Assembly (NCBI GenBank): GCA_021775005.1
Contig: JAJFIK010000078.1
Location: 1-64,000 of the forward strand
DNA length: 64,000 nt
Direction of reading: 5' to 3'
DNA from: Rhodospirillales bacterium
GTDB taxonomy: Bacteria; Pseudomonadota; Alphaproteobacteria; JAJFIK01
In this document: piece after piece, positions 43,314 to 52,431 of the stretch
Layout: each line of letters starts with the position of its first letter
Position numbering within the stretch: the first letter of the stretch is position 1
Position numbers and translations under genes: made by a program
Notes under the pieces: model-generated
The model's input: only the letters and a program-made list of their open reading frames with translations
Told to the model about the DNA's origin: nothing
The model's database searches: none

Positions 43314-43598
43314 TTAGCAGCCTGCCGCTTTTTTCAACTGCGACGCTGGTTTGAAGCGCAAGGACTTTGATGCCTTGATCTTGATGGCTTCGCCAGTTTG
43401 CGGATTGCGGCCCATGCGGGCTTTGCGCTTGGAGATGGCAAACGTGCCAAATGTGCCGATGGTGTATTTGCCATCTTTTTTGGCTTTTTTCAGACCAACT
43501 TCGATTTGGTCAAAAACCAATTCTACAACGCGTTTTGCGTCGGCTTTGGACATGTCGCCTGCTGCTGCAACGCCTTCGATGAATTCTGCTTTGCTCAT
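43314..43598 (-). CDS. HU-family DNA-binding protein
   Basis: This 94-residue nucleoid protein has the HU/IHF fold: KAEFIEGVAAAGDMSKADAKRVVELVF dimerisation helices, then GKYTIGTFGTFAISKRKARMGRNPQTGEAIKIKASKS, where the beta-arm and RNPQTGE tip contact DNA. It ends LRFKPASQLKKA. ATG 43598 has AAGGA 9 bases upstream; the longer frame adds unrelated sequence. It is monocistronic, with its own terminator. Its arm is shorter in positively charged residues than the usual HU alpha, but it is otherwise ordinary. Confidence 0.94.
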   Translation of the reverse strand: MSKAEFIEGVAAAGDMSKADAKRVVELVFDQIEVGLKKAKKDGKYTIGTFGTFAISKRKARMGRNPQTGEAIKIKASKSLRFKPASQLKKAAGC

Positions 43599-43926
43599 AA
43601 TCTGTTCCTTTGAAACATCGCGCTCCGGGGCTCCGGAACACACGCCCTAATAGGGATCCACGCGAACTGCGCGGGGGAAGCGGCGGGATTTCCCCGCATC
43701 CAGCGGTCAATTCCCAACACCCGAATCCAACTATCACAGATTCTCCCTTGTGCAAGCGGATTCATGGCAATCGACATCACGAATCCCTTTTTCTGACTGG
43801 GAATCAGTGCGAACACGATTTCAAGTTTTGGGCAATCCTGAAATGGCCACAGGTTGCCTGTTTTGCAGCTCTGCTTTAGGCATGAAGGACTGGCTCTATT
43901 GCGTTGATCCCGGAGGACAATCTCAC
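43599..43926. other. Divergent intergenic region, HU gene to MFS gene
   Basis: These 328 bases separate the two outward-reading genes. I see a short hairpin GCGGG-ATTTC-CCCGC near 43681 and ribosome-binding sites at both ends. I cannot name promoters with confidence. A 59-codon in-frame extension of the MFS gene runs through it but shows no conserved sequence. Confidence 0.4.
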
Positions 43927-45318
43927 TTGGCACAGGTACACGGGATCGAACCAGAGTCGCCAGAGCCCACCTCCCTCACCGGCCACCCCACGGCCTCACG
44001 CAAGGGCCTCATTGCCTGGGTTGCCTATGAATTCGCCCAGGGGCCGTTTTTTGTCACCTTGGGGATATTTGTATTTCCCCTGTATTTTCAACGAGTGCTC
44101 ATTGGCGATGACGTGATGGGGCAAGCGGCCTGGGGCTATGTCACCAGCGCTGCCGCGATCTGCCTTGCCATTATGAGCCCGCTAATTGGCGCCATGACAG
44201 ATTATGCGGGCGCGCGAAAGCCAGCTATGGCGGTGTTCGTCTTGGCTTCAATCCTGGCAACCCTTGCGCTCTGGTTCGCAACCCCTGATTTTGCCTGGGC
44301 CCTGCCCCTTGCCATCGGCGGATACATTGTCGCCGCGGTAACCCTGGAAATTGCGGCCGTCCTGCACAACGCCATCCTGCCCACCATTGTCAGCGAGAAA
44401 CGCATTGGCGAGCTATCGGGCCATGGCATTTCGTTTGCGAACATCGGCGCCATCGTCACCGTTGCGATCTGGATTATCTGGTTTTCAGATATGCCCCTGG
44501 CTGTTGCCCCGCTCTGCGCCATTTGGATGATCGTTTTTGCATTACCATTATTCATATTGACCCCCGATGTGCCGCGCACGGATCTGAGCTTCCCTCAGGC
44601 GTTTCGCAAGGGCATCGGGATGCTGGTGAAAACCTTCGTCAAACTTTCGCACTACCGAAATGTGGCGGTCTTCTTAGTGGCGCGCACAATTTACTACGAC
44701 GGCATGCTGGCGATCTTCATTTTTGTCAGCGTCTATGTGGGCGGCGTCTTCGACTGGTCGGGACAAACGGTAATGTATTACGCCGTCGCGGCACTGGCGG
44801 CGGGGGCCGCCGGGGCAACCTTAGGGGGGTATCTCGATAATTTTATTGGCTCCAAGCGGACCATCATCTTCAGCGTCATTTGCTTCACCATCGGACTGGG
44901 ATTGGGCCTTGCCATTGCCCCTGACCACGTTCTGTGGCTGCCGCAGGGGTGGCAACCGGACGGCGCGCAAGTGCCGCTGCTGGGCCCGACATTAAGCGCC
45001 CTCGGTGTGACGGGATTTGAGGGGCAGGTCTATGCGGTCACATCGCTGATCGGCAGCGCCTTCTTGGGCCCTGCCCTTGGCGCCAGCCGCGCCATGTTGA
45101 CCCGGCTTGTGCCGCCCTCCATGACCGCGGAATTCTTTGGCCTGTACACTCTTACCGGCAAAGTCACCTCGTTCATCGGCCCCCTCGCCATTGGCATTAT
45201 GACCACCCTTACAGGGGATCAACGCGCCGGCATGAGCATCATCATCGTCTTCCTCGCCGTCGGGACGGGCTTGATGTTCTTTGTGCGGGAAGAACGCACA
45301 GAGGCAGCCGAGCACTAG
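43927..45318 (+). CDS. MFS transporter, UMF1/Atg22-like
   Basis: This inner-membrane transporter (463 residues) has about twelve spans. Its start, ASRKGLIAWVAYEFAQGPFFV, is the signature of the UMF1 family, whose yeast relative Atg22 exports amino acids from the vacuole. The MFS loop SPLIGAMTDYAGARKPAMA is present. I chose TTG 43927 because a GGAGG lies 10 bases upstream and the family N-terminus begins about 25 residues later. ATG 43882 is possible but lacks a good ribosome site. The substrate is unknown. It converges on the histidine kinase gene 9 bases away. Confidence 0.85.
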   Translation: MAQVHGIEPESPEPTSLTGHPTASRKGLIAWVAYEFAQGPFFVTLGIFVFPLYFQRVLIGDDVMGQAAWGYVTSAAAICLAIMSPLIGAMTDYAGARKPAMAVFVLASILATLALWFATPDFAWALPLAIGGYIVAAVTLEIAAVLHNAILPTIVSEKRIGELSGHGISFANIGAIVTVAIWIIWFSDMPLAVAPLCAIWMIVFALPLFILTPDVPRTDLSFPQAFRKGIGMLVKTFVKLSHYRNVAVFLVARTIYYDGMLAIFIFVSVYVGGVFDWSGQTVMYYAVAALAAGAAGATLGGYLDNFIGSKRTIIFSVICFTIGLGLGLAIAPDHVLWLPQGWQPDGAQVPLLGPTLSALGVTGFEGQVYAVTSLIGSAFLGPALGASRAMLTRLVPPSMTAEFFGLYTLTGKVTSFIGPLAIGIMTTLTGDQRAGMSIIIVFLAVGTGLMFFVREERTEAAEH

Positions 45319-45327
45319 GCAGAGGCG

Positions 45328-46704
45328 TTAAGCGAGCGGCAGCTCAACGACGACCAAAAGCCCTGAACCCTCCGCCGGATCACTGAGCTCTAATGCGCCG
45401 TGATGAAGCCGCACCACGGCGGCCACCAAACTAAGGCCAAGCCCCACGCCGGGTTCACTGCGGCTTTCCTCCAACCGCACAAAGCGCTTGGTGACATTTT
45501 CGCGCTCGCCCGCAGGAATGCCGGGGCCTTGATCGGCGACTTCGATACGCACGGCGTTGTCTGGCATGGGCGTAACACGAAGGGTCACTTTCGCCCCGCT
45601 GGGGGAATATTTGATGGCGTTATCCACCAGATTGGCGATGGACTGGGACAAGAGCTCGCGATTGCCGCGCAGGCGAAGACCTTCGCTCACCTGGGCCGCA
45701 AGCTCAATCCCGCGTTCCTCTGCCAGGGGCTCATAAAGTTCCGCCACATCCCGCGCCAACTGGCTTAGATCAAGTTCAGACATATCTTCGCGCAGGGCAC
45801 CCGCCTCAACCCGTGCGATACTGAGCAGCGCGTTGAAGGTATTGATGAGCTCATCGGCTTCATCGATGGTGCTTTCCAGGGCGGCGCGATAAGCCTCGTC
45901 GCCGCGCGCTTCCATCAAGGTCACCTCGATACGATTGCGCAGGCGATTGAGGGGCGAGCGCAAATCATGAGCAATGTTGTCGGTCACCTGCCGCATACCC
46001 ATCATCAACCGCTCAATTTGATCCAGCATGGCGTTCAAATTGTCGGCGGTCTGGTCAAGTTCATCGCCGGACCCGCGCACGGGCACGCGCCTGGAAAGAT
46101 CGCCCTGAATGATCCTGCGGCTGGTGCGGTTGATCTCATCGAGCCGCCCCATGGTGTAGCGCGCCAGCAGCGCGCCGCCCAAAAGCCCCAGCGCCGCGGT
46201 AATTGCCAGCGCCCAACCTAATGAGTTGCGAATGGTGGCAACAATATGCATGCGCTGTTCGATATCGCGGCCCACAAGAATTCTGAAGCGCCCTTCCACC
46301 GGCGCGATGCGCGCGCGGGCCTGATGCAGCTCAGGGCCGGTATCCAGCGGGCGTTCAAATTCCAGCGTGATCCAGCCGTCCTCATCGGGCACCACGTCGG
46401 GCCAGGCGCTTAGGTTGCCGACGATGGCAGTGCCATCAGCCTCGGCGAGCAAATAGAGGCTATCGCCTGCAACACGGCTCCGGGCTTGGATGACTGAGAT
46501 CAGCCGTTGGATGCCGCCGGTTTGGTATTGCTCCACCAGCCCTTGGATTTCCGCCGCCACAGTGGCATCGGTTTGGCGTGACATGAAGCTCGTTGTGGAC
46601 CAATAGACAATGCCGATAAGGGCAAAGCCCGACACGGCAAACAGCACCATATAGGCAATGGCCAAGCGAAACGTGGTGGTATTGAGCAGCCTAAGCAGGG
46701 GCAC
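45328..46704 (-). CDS. HAMP-domain sensor histidine kinase
   Basis: This 458-residue kinase has two membrane spans (about residues 10-35 and 160-185) flanking a periplasmic sensor. A HAMP linker follows (RYTMGRLDEINRTSRRIIQGDLSRRV). HisKA carries the phospho-accepting His in VTDNIAHDLRSPLNRLRN. HATPase shows NLVDNAIKYSP, VADQGPGIP and GVGLGLSLVAAVV. The GTG at 46704 is chosen because it overlaps the response-regulator stop by 14 bases and gives a clean first span; the extra 31 upstream residues belong to the regulator in another frame. It pairs with that OmpR-type regulator, near degP. Confidence 0.92.
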   Translation of the reverse strand: MPLLRLLNTTTFRLAIAYMVLFAVSGFALIGIVYWSTTSFMSRQTDATVAAEIQGLVEQYQTGGIQRLISVIQARSRVAGDSLYLLAEADGTAIVGNLSAWPDVVPDEDGWITLEFERPLDTGPELHQARARIAPVEGRFRILVGRDIEQRMHIVATIRNSLGWALAITAALGLLGGALLARYTMGRLDEINRTSRRIIQGDLSRRVPVRGSGDELDQTADNLNAMLDQIERLMMGMRQVTDNIAHDLRSPLNRLRNRIEVTLMEARGDEAYRAALESTIDEADELINTFNALLSIARVEAGALREDMSELDLSQLARDVAELYEPLAEERGIELAAQVSEGLRLRGNRELLSQSIANLVDNAIKYSPSGAKVTLRVTPMPDNAVRIEVADQGPGIPAGERENVTKRFVRLEESRSEPGVGLGLSLVAAVVRLHHGALELSDPAEGSGLLVVVELPLA

Positions 46705-47368
46705 GGAGGGAATATCCAGCGCCGCGAATGGTGTGCAGCAGCGGCTCACCAAAGCGCTTGTCAATCTTGGAGCGCAGCCGCGAGATATGCACATCAATCA
46801 CATTGGTCTGCGGATCGAAGTGATACTCCCACACGTTCTCAAGGAGCATGGTGCGAGTGACCACCTGACCGGCGTTGCGCATAAGATATTCCAGCAGCTT
46901 GAACTCGCGGGGTTGCAGATCAATGCGTTCCCCGCCGCGTTTGCAACTGCGCGCCAAGATGTCGATTTCCAAATCGCTGACGACAAATTTTGTACGAATT
47001 TCATCAGGCGAGCCGCGGCGCACCAGTGCGTCGAGCCGCGCGGTCAGTTCAGAGAACGCAAACGGCTTGGTGAGGTAATCGTCCCCGCCGGCTTTGAGCC
47101 CCTTTACCCGGTCATCCACTTCCCCCAGCGCGCTGAGGAACAACACCGGGGTGCGCACGCCTTCGTCGCGAATGGTGGCAACGATGGTGAGCCCATCCAC
47201 ATGGGGCAACATGCGGTCAACAATAAGGGCGTCAAAACGGTCCTCCCGCGCACGGGCCAGGCCGGTTTCCCCATCGGTGGCGTTTTCGACCAGGTGTCCC
47301 TGCTCTTTCAGCCCCCGCGCGATATAGGCCGCAGCCTCCGCATCATCTTCAATCACTAGAACTCTCAT
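46691..47368 (-). CDS. OmpR/PhoB-family response regulator
   Basis: This 225-residue regulator has a receiver domain with the acidic pair in VLVIEDDAEAA, the phospho-accepting Asp in FDALIVDRMLPHVDG, the Thr/Ser switch LFLSALG and Lys in DYLTKPFAFSEL. A winged-helix DNA-binding domain follows (LQPREFKLLEYLMRNAG, VVTRTMLLENVW, NVIDVHISRLRSKID). It is partnered with the kinase encoded directly downstream. In related bacteria this pair sits directly beside degP; here two lipoprotein genes lie between them. Confidence 0.94.
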   Translation of the reverse strand: MRVLVIEDDAEAAAYIARGLKEQGHLVENATDGETGLARAREDRFDALIVDRMLPHVDGLTIVATIRDEGVRTPVLFLSALGEVDDRVKGLKAGGDDYLTKPFAFSELTARLDALVRRGSPDEIRTKFVVSDLEIDILARSCKRGGERIDLQPREFKLLEYLMRNAGQVVTRTMLLENVWEYHFDPQTNVIDVHISRLRSKIDKRFGEPLLHTIRGAGYSLRAPA

Positions 47369-47465
47369 GGGCGATAGTCCTAGCGCTGCGTCGGCATTCG
47401 CGCAAATTACGGATAATTCAGGATTGGAGGCGGGGACTGCATCGATGCGATCCAAGGAGTGGGCC

Positions 47466-48065
47466 CTATTCATTCGAATCTCCGTCCGTAGAATATGAGA
47501 AATGCAAAGGCTCGATTTCGCTCATAAAGTAAGGAACACCTTCAAGGCCGCGCTCCCGTCCACTATCTTCCATTCTTTGAATCAACTGAGGGCATCCGAA
47601 GATCAGAATGTTGTGTTCCATCACGAAATCTGTTCTCTCTGCCGGAAATCGGTAATTTCGCCCGACCTCCAAGCGTGATCGATAGGATGAACCAGGCCCA
47701 ATAATTAGAAGGGGCGGAAAACTGCCCAAGGGCGGTGTCACTCCTTCCGGCCTTGCGCTGCTAATCCTATCGCCAGTCTCAGCAACTCGAATTACAGGTA
47801 TCCTCGAGAACCTTGTATCGCTTGGAAAGGCAGACTCAAAAACGCATGCTGCTCTTGATCCTGTATTGGCCCAAATAAGGGTGGCCATAAGTAAAGGCTC
47901 TCCACCTCCGTGCAGGAATTCGTGGCTCAGCTCGACTGAAAGAACTCCAGTCGTGAGTGTCGGCTCGGAATCTCCGATTTCAAATAGATTCGAACAGCCA
48001 GCACTGAGCAGCGCGGTTAGGGTAACTACAACTCCTGCAAGTAGCTTTAGATAATTGAGTTTCAT
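47466..48065 (-). CDS. Predicted lipoprotein, unknown function
   Basis: This 199-residue protein has a lipoprotein signal: a basic start, the hydrophobic stretch LLAGVVVTLTALL and lipobox SAGC with Cys24. The mature part is probably all-beta (GVLSVELSHEFLHGGGEPLLMATLIW). I recognise no family. The gene is visibly lower in GC than its neighbours, as is the next gene. The two lie between degP and the two-component genes. Its ATG follows a poor ribosome site. Expression cannot be judged from sequence. Confidence 0.65.
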   Translation of the reverse strand: MKLNYLKLLAGVVVTLTALLSAGCSNLFEIGDSEPTLTTGVLSVELSHEFLHGGGEPLLMATLIWANTGSRAACVFESAFPSDTRFSRIPVIRVAETGDRISSARPEGVTPPLGSFPPLLIIGPGSSYRSRLEVGRNYRFPAERTDFVMEHNILIFGCPQLIQRMEDSGRERGLEGVPYFMSEIEPLHFSYSTDGDSNE

Positions 48066-48114
48066 TTTAAGTTCCGTTCAGGGGCAGTGAATGCGTGGCG
48101 GGATGATTTGATCA

Positions 48115-48591
48115 TCAGTGCGCACTGCAATCGAGTTCAGACTGCTGCACTTCGACGACACGTTCCGATCTCTCACAGAATCGGATGGTTGAAAAAATTA
48201 TCTCACCTGTCTCTGGATTTGCCTCTTCACACAGATCAAAAGGTTCGGTATTGTAATAGACTGAGTACCACCCGTCCTCATCTGGCGCGCTCGAAACGGC
48301 ATAGAGTATGCCCGTGTAATCGTTTTCTCTATCAGCTAATAGCTGGTCCCAATTTACCTCCCCCTCAACGACATACTCCAACTCGTCATAGCCAAGGAGC
48401 TGGATCTCGTCATAGTTGGGACTCTCCAACGCGCCGAGAAATCCATTTCGTTCCGCGAAAGAGTGAATAAGGCAAACGGCCGTCATCTGTTCCTCGTTTA
48501 AGTCGGCCCTGCTGTATGCGCTTTCATCTGCACAGCCGCTGCACAAAGAAATGCAAAAAGTACAAACGATGATGCGCGCGAGGTCATTCAT
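48115..48591 (-). CDS. Predicted lipoprotein, unknown function
   Basis: This 158-residue protein has a short signal ending in the lipobox-like SLCSGC, giving a lipidated Cys20 and an acidic, Tyr-rich mature part. Three more Cys pairs are possible, including VCLIHSF, FDLCEEAN and RFCERSER. No family was recognised. It is lower in GC than flanking genes and lies 49 bases upstream of the other lipoprotein gene in the same direction. Both may have come as one insertion. Confidence 0.6.
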   Translation of the reverse strand: MNDLARIIVCTFCISLCSGCADESAYSRADLNEEQMTAVCLIHSFAERNGFLGALESPNYDEIQLLGYDELEYVVEGEVNWDQLLADRENDYTGILYAVSSAPDEDGWYSVYYNTEPFDLCEEANPETGEIIFSTIRFCERSERVVEVQQSELDCSAH

Positions 48592-48897
48592 CCTGCGCTG
48601 CCCTTGAGTTGATCCAGTTCATCAGCAGTCATCAAAGCCCATCCCCATGCTCATTCAGCGAATGGAGTCGACTATACACGATGAAGTTGTGGTGCGGAAA
48701 TTAGTCCGTACCGGCGGCAACACGGGGGGATGAGGTCGGCTGCCACCGGTACGGGTGCTGTGGTCCCAGGTTGACGGGGCGGGGACCACTGCCTCTTAGA
48801 ATGAGCGCGGAACCTCTCCCCCGACACCCATCCCGTATTCAAATTCCAAACTAGACCTTCCAAAGTCTAGGGTTCCCAAATCTAGGCTTTCCCGAGC
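48592..48897. other. Hairpin-rich intergenic region downstream of degP
   Basis: No gene is seen in these 306 bases. Stems are CCGTACCGG/CCGGTACGG (48706-48714 with 48746-48754) and GTGGTCCC/GGGACCAC (48760-48767 with 48782-48789). Two tandem hairpins directly follow the degP stop on the minus strand, AGCCTAG/CTAGGCT (48895-48901 with 48882-48888) and GTCTAG/CTAGAC (48865-48870 with 48851-48856). The last two contain four CTAG tetranucleotides in 50 bases. They may end degP transcription, though no long T-run follows. Confidence 0.5.
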
Positions 48898-50427
48898 CTA
48901 GCCTTCGGCCTCACTGAGCCTAAGGGCGACGAAGCGTTCCTGTTCCCCTTCGCGGACCAAAAGCAAGATGGCGGTGCGCCCTGCATGGGCTGCTGCCTCC
49001 ACTTCTTGCTCAATTTGGCCGGGGTTTGAGACAAGCTCGCCGGACACCGTGACTATAACAGACCCTGGGCGCAAACCCTTGTCCGAAGCCTCGCTATTTG
49101 GATCAACTGTTACGACCGACACACCTTGCCCATCTTGTGCCGCCATAAGTGTGAGCCCGGGCAGCACATCCGACGCCATTTCCACGTCATTGCCCTTGTC
49201 GTCGGGCACCGCTTCGGGGGCGCTTGCGACTTGGGTGTCTTCGCGCTCATCAAGAGTGGCCATAAGTGTGACCACATCCCCATTGCGCCAGACGGTAAAT
49301 TCGGTCTCATCGCCGGGGTGGATGGCGCCCACCCGCCGGGTGAGGTCCACATTGTCCTCAATATCATCACCATTGATGGCGATAACCACATCGCCGCGCT
49401 CAAACCCGGCGCGCTCCGCAGGGGTTTGCTCCATCACCTGACTGATGATGGCACCGCGGGCTTCCTCTAAGCCCAAGGAAAGCGCCACATCTTCGGTTAC
49501 CCGCTGGATCTGAACCCCAAGCCAGCCGCGCCGGACGCTGCCGTTCTCAATAATCTGATCCACCACGCTGATGGCCACTTCAGACGGGATGGCAAAGCCG
49601 ATCCCCACATTGCCGCCAGAGGGCGAGAAGATCAGCGTGTTGACGCCGATCACCCGTCCGCGCAGGTCAAATGTTGGCCCGCCGGAATTGCCGGAGTTGA
49701 TAGAGGCATCGATCTGAATGAAATTATTGTAGACGCTGCCGTTTAGAGCGCGGCCACGGGCGGAAACAATCCCCGCCGTAACCGTGCCGCCAAGGCCAAA
49801 GGGGTTGCCCACAGCAACGACCCAATCACCCACGCGCAGGTTTTCATCCTCTGCAAAGGTCACGTAAGGCAGCGGCACTTCAGGCTCAATGCGCAACACA
49901 GCCAAATCAGTGGCCGGGTCAGTGCCGATGAGCTCCGCCTCAAGCTCGGTGCCATCAACCAGCACCACGGTATAGCTGACGCCATTTTCCACCACGTGAT
50001 TATTGGTGACGAGAAATCCCTCACCATTGATCAAGAACCCTGACCCCGCTTGAACGCCAAAGTTTGGCCCTTGCGGCGCTTGGGGGCCCCGAGGTCCCTG
50101 CGGCCCGCGCGGAAAGGGAAATTGGTTGCCAAAGGGATTGTTCTGGCCGTTGAATTCGGGAAGCTGCACTTCCACGCGCACGCTGACCACAGCAGGGCTG
50201 ACGCGCTCTACCAGGTCAGCAAAGCTAAGCGGCGAGCCCTGCGGCGGGCTCAGCGGCATGGGCTCAATCTCACCATTGATCACAGTGATGGTGTCTTGCG
50301 CCAAAGCCTGCGGCACGTTCATGGTCAAGGCAGTGACGCCAAGCGCGGCGATGCCGCCGGTGATCATCGCGCCGATTACAAATGCGCTGATCAGGGTTTT
50401 GGTCGTTGAAGCGTTCTGGTCCGACAT
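48898..50427 (-). CDS. degP: Do-family periplasmic serine protease/chaperone
   Basis: This 509-residue envelope quality-control protease has an N-terminal signal anchor (about residues 10-33). A Pro/Gly-rich linker (QNNPFGNQFPFPRGPQGPRG) follows. The trypsin-like domain has His in LVTNNHVVENG, Asp in TDPATDLAVLRI and nucleophile Ser in INSGNSGGPTFDLRG. Two PDZ domains (about residues 285-380 and 420-500) complete the HtrA layout. GGAGG lies about 10 bases before the ATG. Such proteases are often controlled by envelope-stress regulators, and a two-component pair lies downstream. Confidence 0.95.
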   Translation of the reverse strand: MSDQNASTTKTLISAFVIGAMITGGIAALGVTALTMNVPQALAQDTITVINGEIEPMPLSPPQGSPLSFADLVERVSPAVVSVRVEVQLPEFNGQNNPFGNQFPFPRGPQGPRGPQAPQGPNFGVQAGSGFLINGEGFLVTNNHVVENGVSYTVVLVDGTELEAELIGTDPATDLAVLRIEPEVPLPYVTFAEDENLRVGDWVVAVGNPFGLGGTVTAGIVSARGRALNGSVYNNFIQIDASINSGNSGGPTFDLRGRVIGVNTLIFSPSGGNVGIGFAIPSEVAISVVDQIIENGSVRRGWLGVQIQRVTEDVALSLGLEEARGAIISQVMEQTPAERAGFERGDVVIAINGDDIEDNVDLTRRVGAIHPGDETEFTVWRNGDVVTLMATLDEREDTQVASAPEAVPDDKGNDVEMASDVLPGLTLMAAQDGQGVSVVTVDPNSEASDKGLRPGSVIVTVSGELVSNPGQIEQEVEAAAHAGRTAILLLVREGEQERFVALRLSEAEG

Positions 50428-50753
50428 GCGTACTCAACCTCCGTCAAACTTGTTTGTGGCCCATCTGGAATACCAAAACGGGCCGCCGGTGTAGTTCACC
50501 GGTATTGGGATGCTGCCTATGCCCCGCCAGTATCCTATTGGGATCAAATGGCATGGCGCATTCAAGAAACGATCTCGTGAGGTGCCTCTACAAATTGTCA
50601 TGCCGCTAGGCATTATCAACAGTGGGCGCTCGCGCCGTCGCCCAGCCATGGAAAAAACCTAACGGGCAGCGCCCCACTTGCGAAGCCCCTAAGACGGTCA
50701 ATTACAAACATTTAACGCGGCGAAATCGTGGCCGATCCCCCCTGAACAGCGGC
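50428..50753. other. Intergenic region upstream of degP
   Basis: These 326 bases hold the degP leader and no convincing gene; a 71-codon frame on the minus strand has no protein features. Small hairpins are CCGGTG-TAGTT-CACCGG near 50493 and ATGCC-GCTA-GGCAT near 50600. I looked for a GAACTT-type extracytoplasmic sigma promoter and found only a weak partial match. Confidence 0.35.
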
Positions 50754-51983
50754 TTAACCAACCAATTCAGTTTTTATGGGAGTTTTGCCCTCTAGCGCCT
50801 TATGGACCGGGCAGCGATCAGCGATCTCCAGCATACGAGATTTCACCTCCGGCGGCAGATCGCCAGGAATATTGATCTGTCGGGTGAAGGCCAGCGTTTT
50901 GCCGGCTTTGTCTTTGGCGCAATCTTCGCAATCCTCCAGATAGACCTTTTCGTGGCGCACGGTGGTTGTCATCAACCCAGGGTCGAACCGCTTCTGCCGC
51001 GCATACATCCGCAGGGTTTGATTGGTGCAGAGCGCAAGGCCCATGGCGACATAATCATATGGACCCGGCCCCCGGTCGCCGCCCGCGGGCGCAGGCTGGT
51101 CGCCCCAAAGTTGGTGCCCGCCCGCGTTGGCGATATTTTCCCAAACCCCCGTTCCGGTTTCAGTAACAACCACAGACTCGCCATCAGACTTGGGAAGGGT
51201 GGCCGCCTCTGCTGGCGGCATATCAAGATATCGCTCCACCCAAGCGCAAAGCACATTGGCCGCATAGGCCGCATCCGCCTTGCCGGTGATGAGATGATCG
51301 GCAGTGTCGAGGGAGACGTAACTTTTGGGGTGCTTGGCGGCTGTGAAAATGGCCGTGGCGTTTTCAATCCCCACCTGCTCATCAAGGGGGGCGTGCATCA
51401 CCAGCAGTGCGCGTTTCAAGTTCGCAGCGGCATCAGTTACTTTGTGTGCTTTCAGGTCTTCGACGAATTCCTTGCGGATCGTAAAGGGCCGCCCGCCGAG
51501 TTTCACTTCCGCTTGGCCTGAGCTTTCGATCTCATCGAGATGTTCGGCAAATGTATGCGCGACATGCTTTGTGTCCGCTGGCGCGCCGAGGGTCACAACG
51601 GCTTTGCATTCCGGCACCTCGCCTGCCGCCATCAGCACCGCCGCCCCGCCCAGGGAGTGCCCGATCAAGATTTTCGGCGCTTGATGGTTGGCGCGGAGAA
51701 AGTCCACCGCAGCCAAAAGGTCCGCTACATTGGATGAAAACGTTGTGTTGGAGAAATCCCCGTCGGAATGCCCAAGGCCTGTGAAGTCAAATCGGAAAAC
51801 GGCGATGCCGTCGTTGGCTAATTGTTGTGAGATGCGCGACGCGGCAAAAATGTCCTTAGAGCAGGAGAAACAATGGGCAAAAAGCGCATAGGCGATGGGC
51901 TTGCCCTTTGGCATATCCAGCCGCGCGGCCAGATCCTCGCCCAGGCTTCCCGGGAATGTAATGCGGTGCGATGTTTGCGGCAT
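50754..51983 (-). CDS. Alpha/beta hydrolase-OsmC fusion protein
   Basis: This 409-residue protein joins two enzymes. Residues 1-250 are an alpha/beta hydrolase (FAHCFSCSKD, RFDFTGLGHSDG, the nucleophile elbow LIGHSLGGAAVL and a C-terminal DHLI). Residues 270-405 are an OsmC/Ohr domain with the two redox cysteines in LALCTNQTLRMY and IADRCPVHKALEG. OsmC proteins reduce organic hydroperoxides. The hydrolase may release the acyl or peroxide substrate, which is inference. ATG 51983 follows AAAGGAG by 6 bases. The fusion is known in bacteria and the length is normal. It lies between degP and the cytochrome c maturation genes. Confidence 0.93.
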   Translation of the reverse strand: MPQTSHRITFPGSLGEDLAARLDMPKGKPIAYALFAHCFSCSKDIFAASRISQQLANDGIAVFRFDFTGLGHSDGDFSNTTFSSNVADLLAAVDFLRANHQAPKILIGHSLGGAAVLMAAGEVPECKAVVTLGAPADTKHVAHTFAEHLDEIESSGQAEVKLGGRPFTIRKEFVEDLKAHKVTDAAANLKRALLVMHAPLDEQVGIENATAIFTAAKHPKSYVSLDTADHLITGKADAAYAANVLCAWVERYLDMPPAEAATLPKSDGESVVVTETGTGVWENIANAGGHQLWGDQPAPAGGDRGPGPYDYVAMGLALCTNQTLRMYARQKRFDPGLMTTTVRHEKVYLEDCEDCAKDKAGKTLAFTRQINIPGDLPPEVKSRMLEIADRCPVHKALEGKTPIKTELVG

Positions 51984-52026
51984 GAGGGCTCCTTTGTCCA
52001 ATGAAATGCGGGGCCTTGCGCGCGGG

Positions 52027-52431
52027 TTACAAGTCTTGCGGCGGGCGGGCAGCGCGTTTGATGATCACATAGACCGCCCCGCCCCCTATGAGCAGGGCCA
52101 ACCAAGGCGCAAGCCAAAGCAGTATGGTGCCGGGCCCCACGCGCGGGCGATAAAGAATGCCCTCACCATAGCGCGCGGTGAGGTAGGACTTGATCTCCCC
52201 GTCGCTGCGCCCACTTACGATTTGCTCGCGCACAATGGCGCGCACTTCCGCAGCGAAAGGCGACGGCGAGGCGTCAATGGTTTCATTTTGACAAACCATG
52301 CAGCGCAGTTCCGCCATCAAGACCCGCGCGCGCGCTTCGTCAGCAGGGTTGCTTAGTTCAACATCAAGTGCTTGCGCAAACGCTGCACCGGCCAGGAGCA
52401 CTGCAATACCGAATATGAGCGCGCGCATCAT
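52027..52431 (-). CDS. ccmH: Cytochrome c-type biogenesis protein CcmH (CycL)
   Basis: This 134-residue thiol-redox protein has a signal peptide, the active-site motif LRCMVCQNETID (CxxC), a helical domain and one C-terminal membrane span (LLWLAPWLALLIGGGAVYVII). It keeps the apocytochrome heme-binding cysteines reduced for CcmF. Its ATG overlaps the ccmF stop by 4 bases. No ccmG gene lies here, so the thioredoxin partner must be elsewhere. Confidence 0.94.
   Translation of the reverse strand: MMRALIFGIAVLLAGAAFAQALDVELSNPADEARARVLMAELRCMVCQNETIDASPSPFAAEVRAIVREQIVSGRSDGEIKSYLTARYGEGILYRPRVGPGTILLWLAPWLALLIGGGAVYVIIKRAARPPQDL

Noticed and set aside
48672-48863. 63-codon minus-strand frame after degP
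   Set aside because: It runs through the paired hairpins and shows no protein-like composition.
50434-50649. 71-codon minus-strand frame upstream of degP
   Set aside because: Low-complexity, Arg/Gly-rich, no ribosome site, and it covers the degP leader region.
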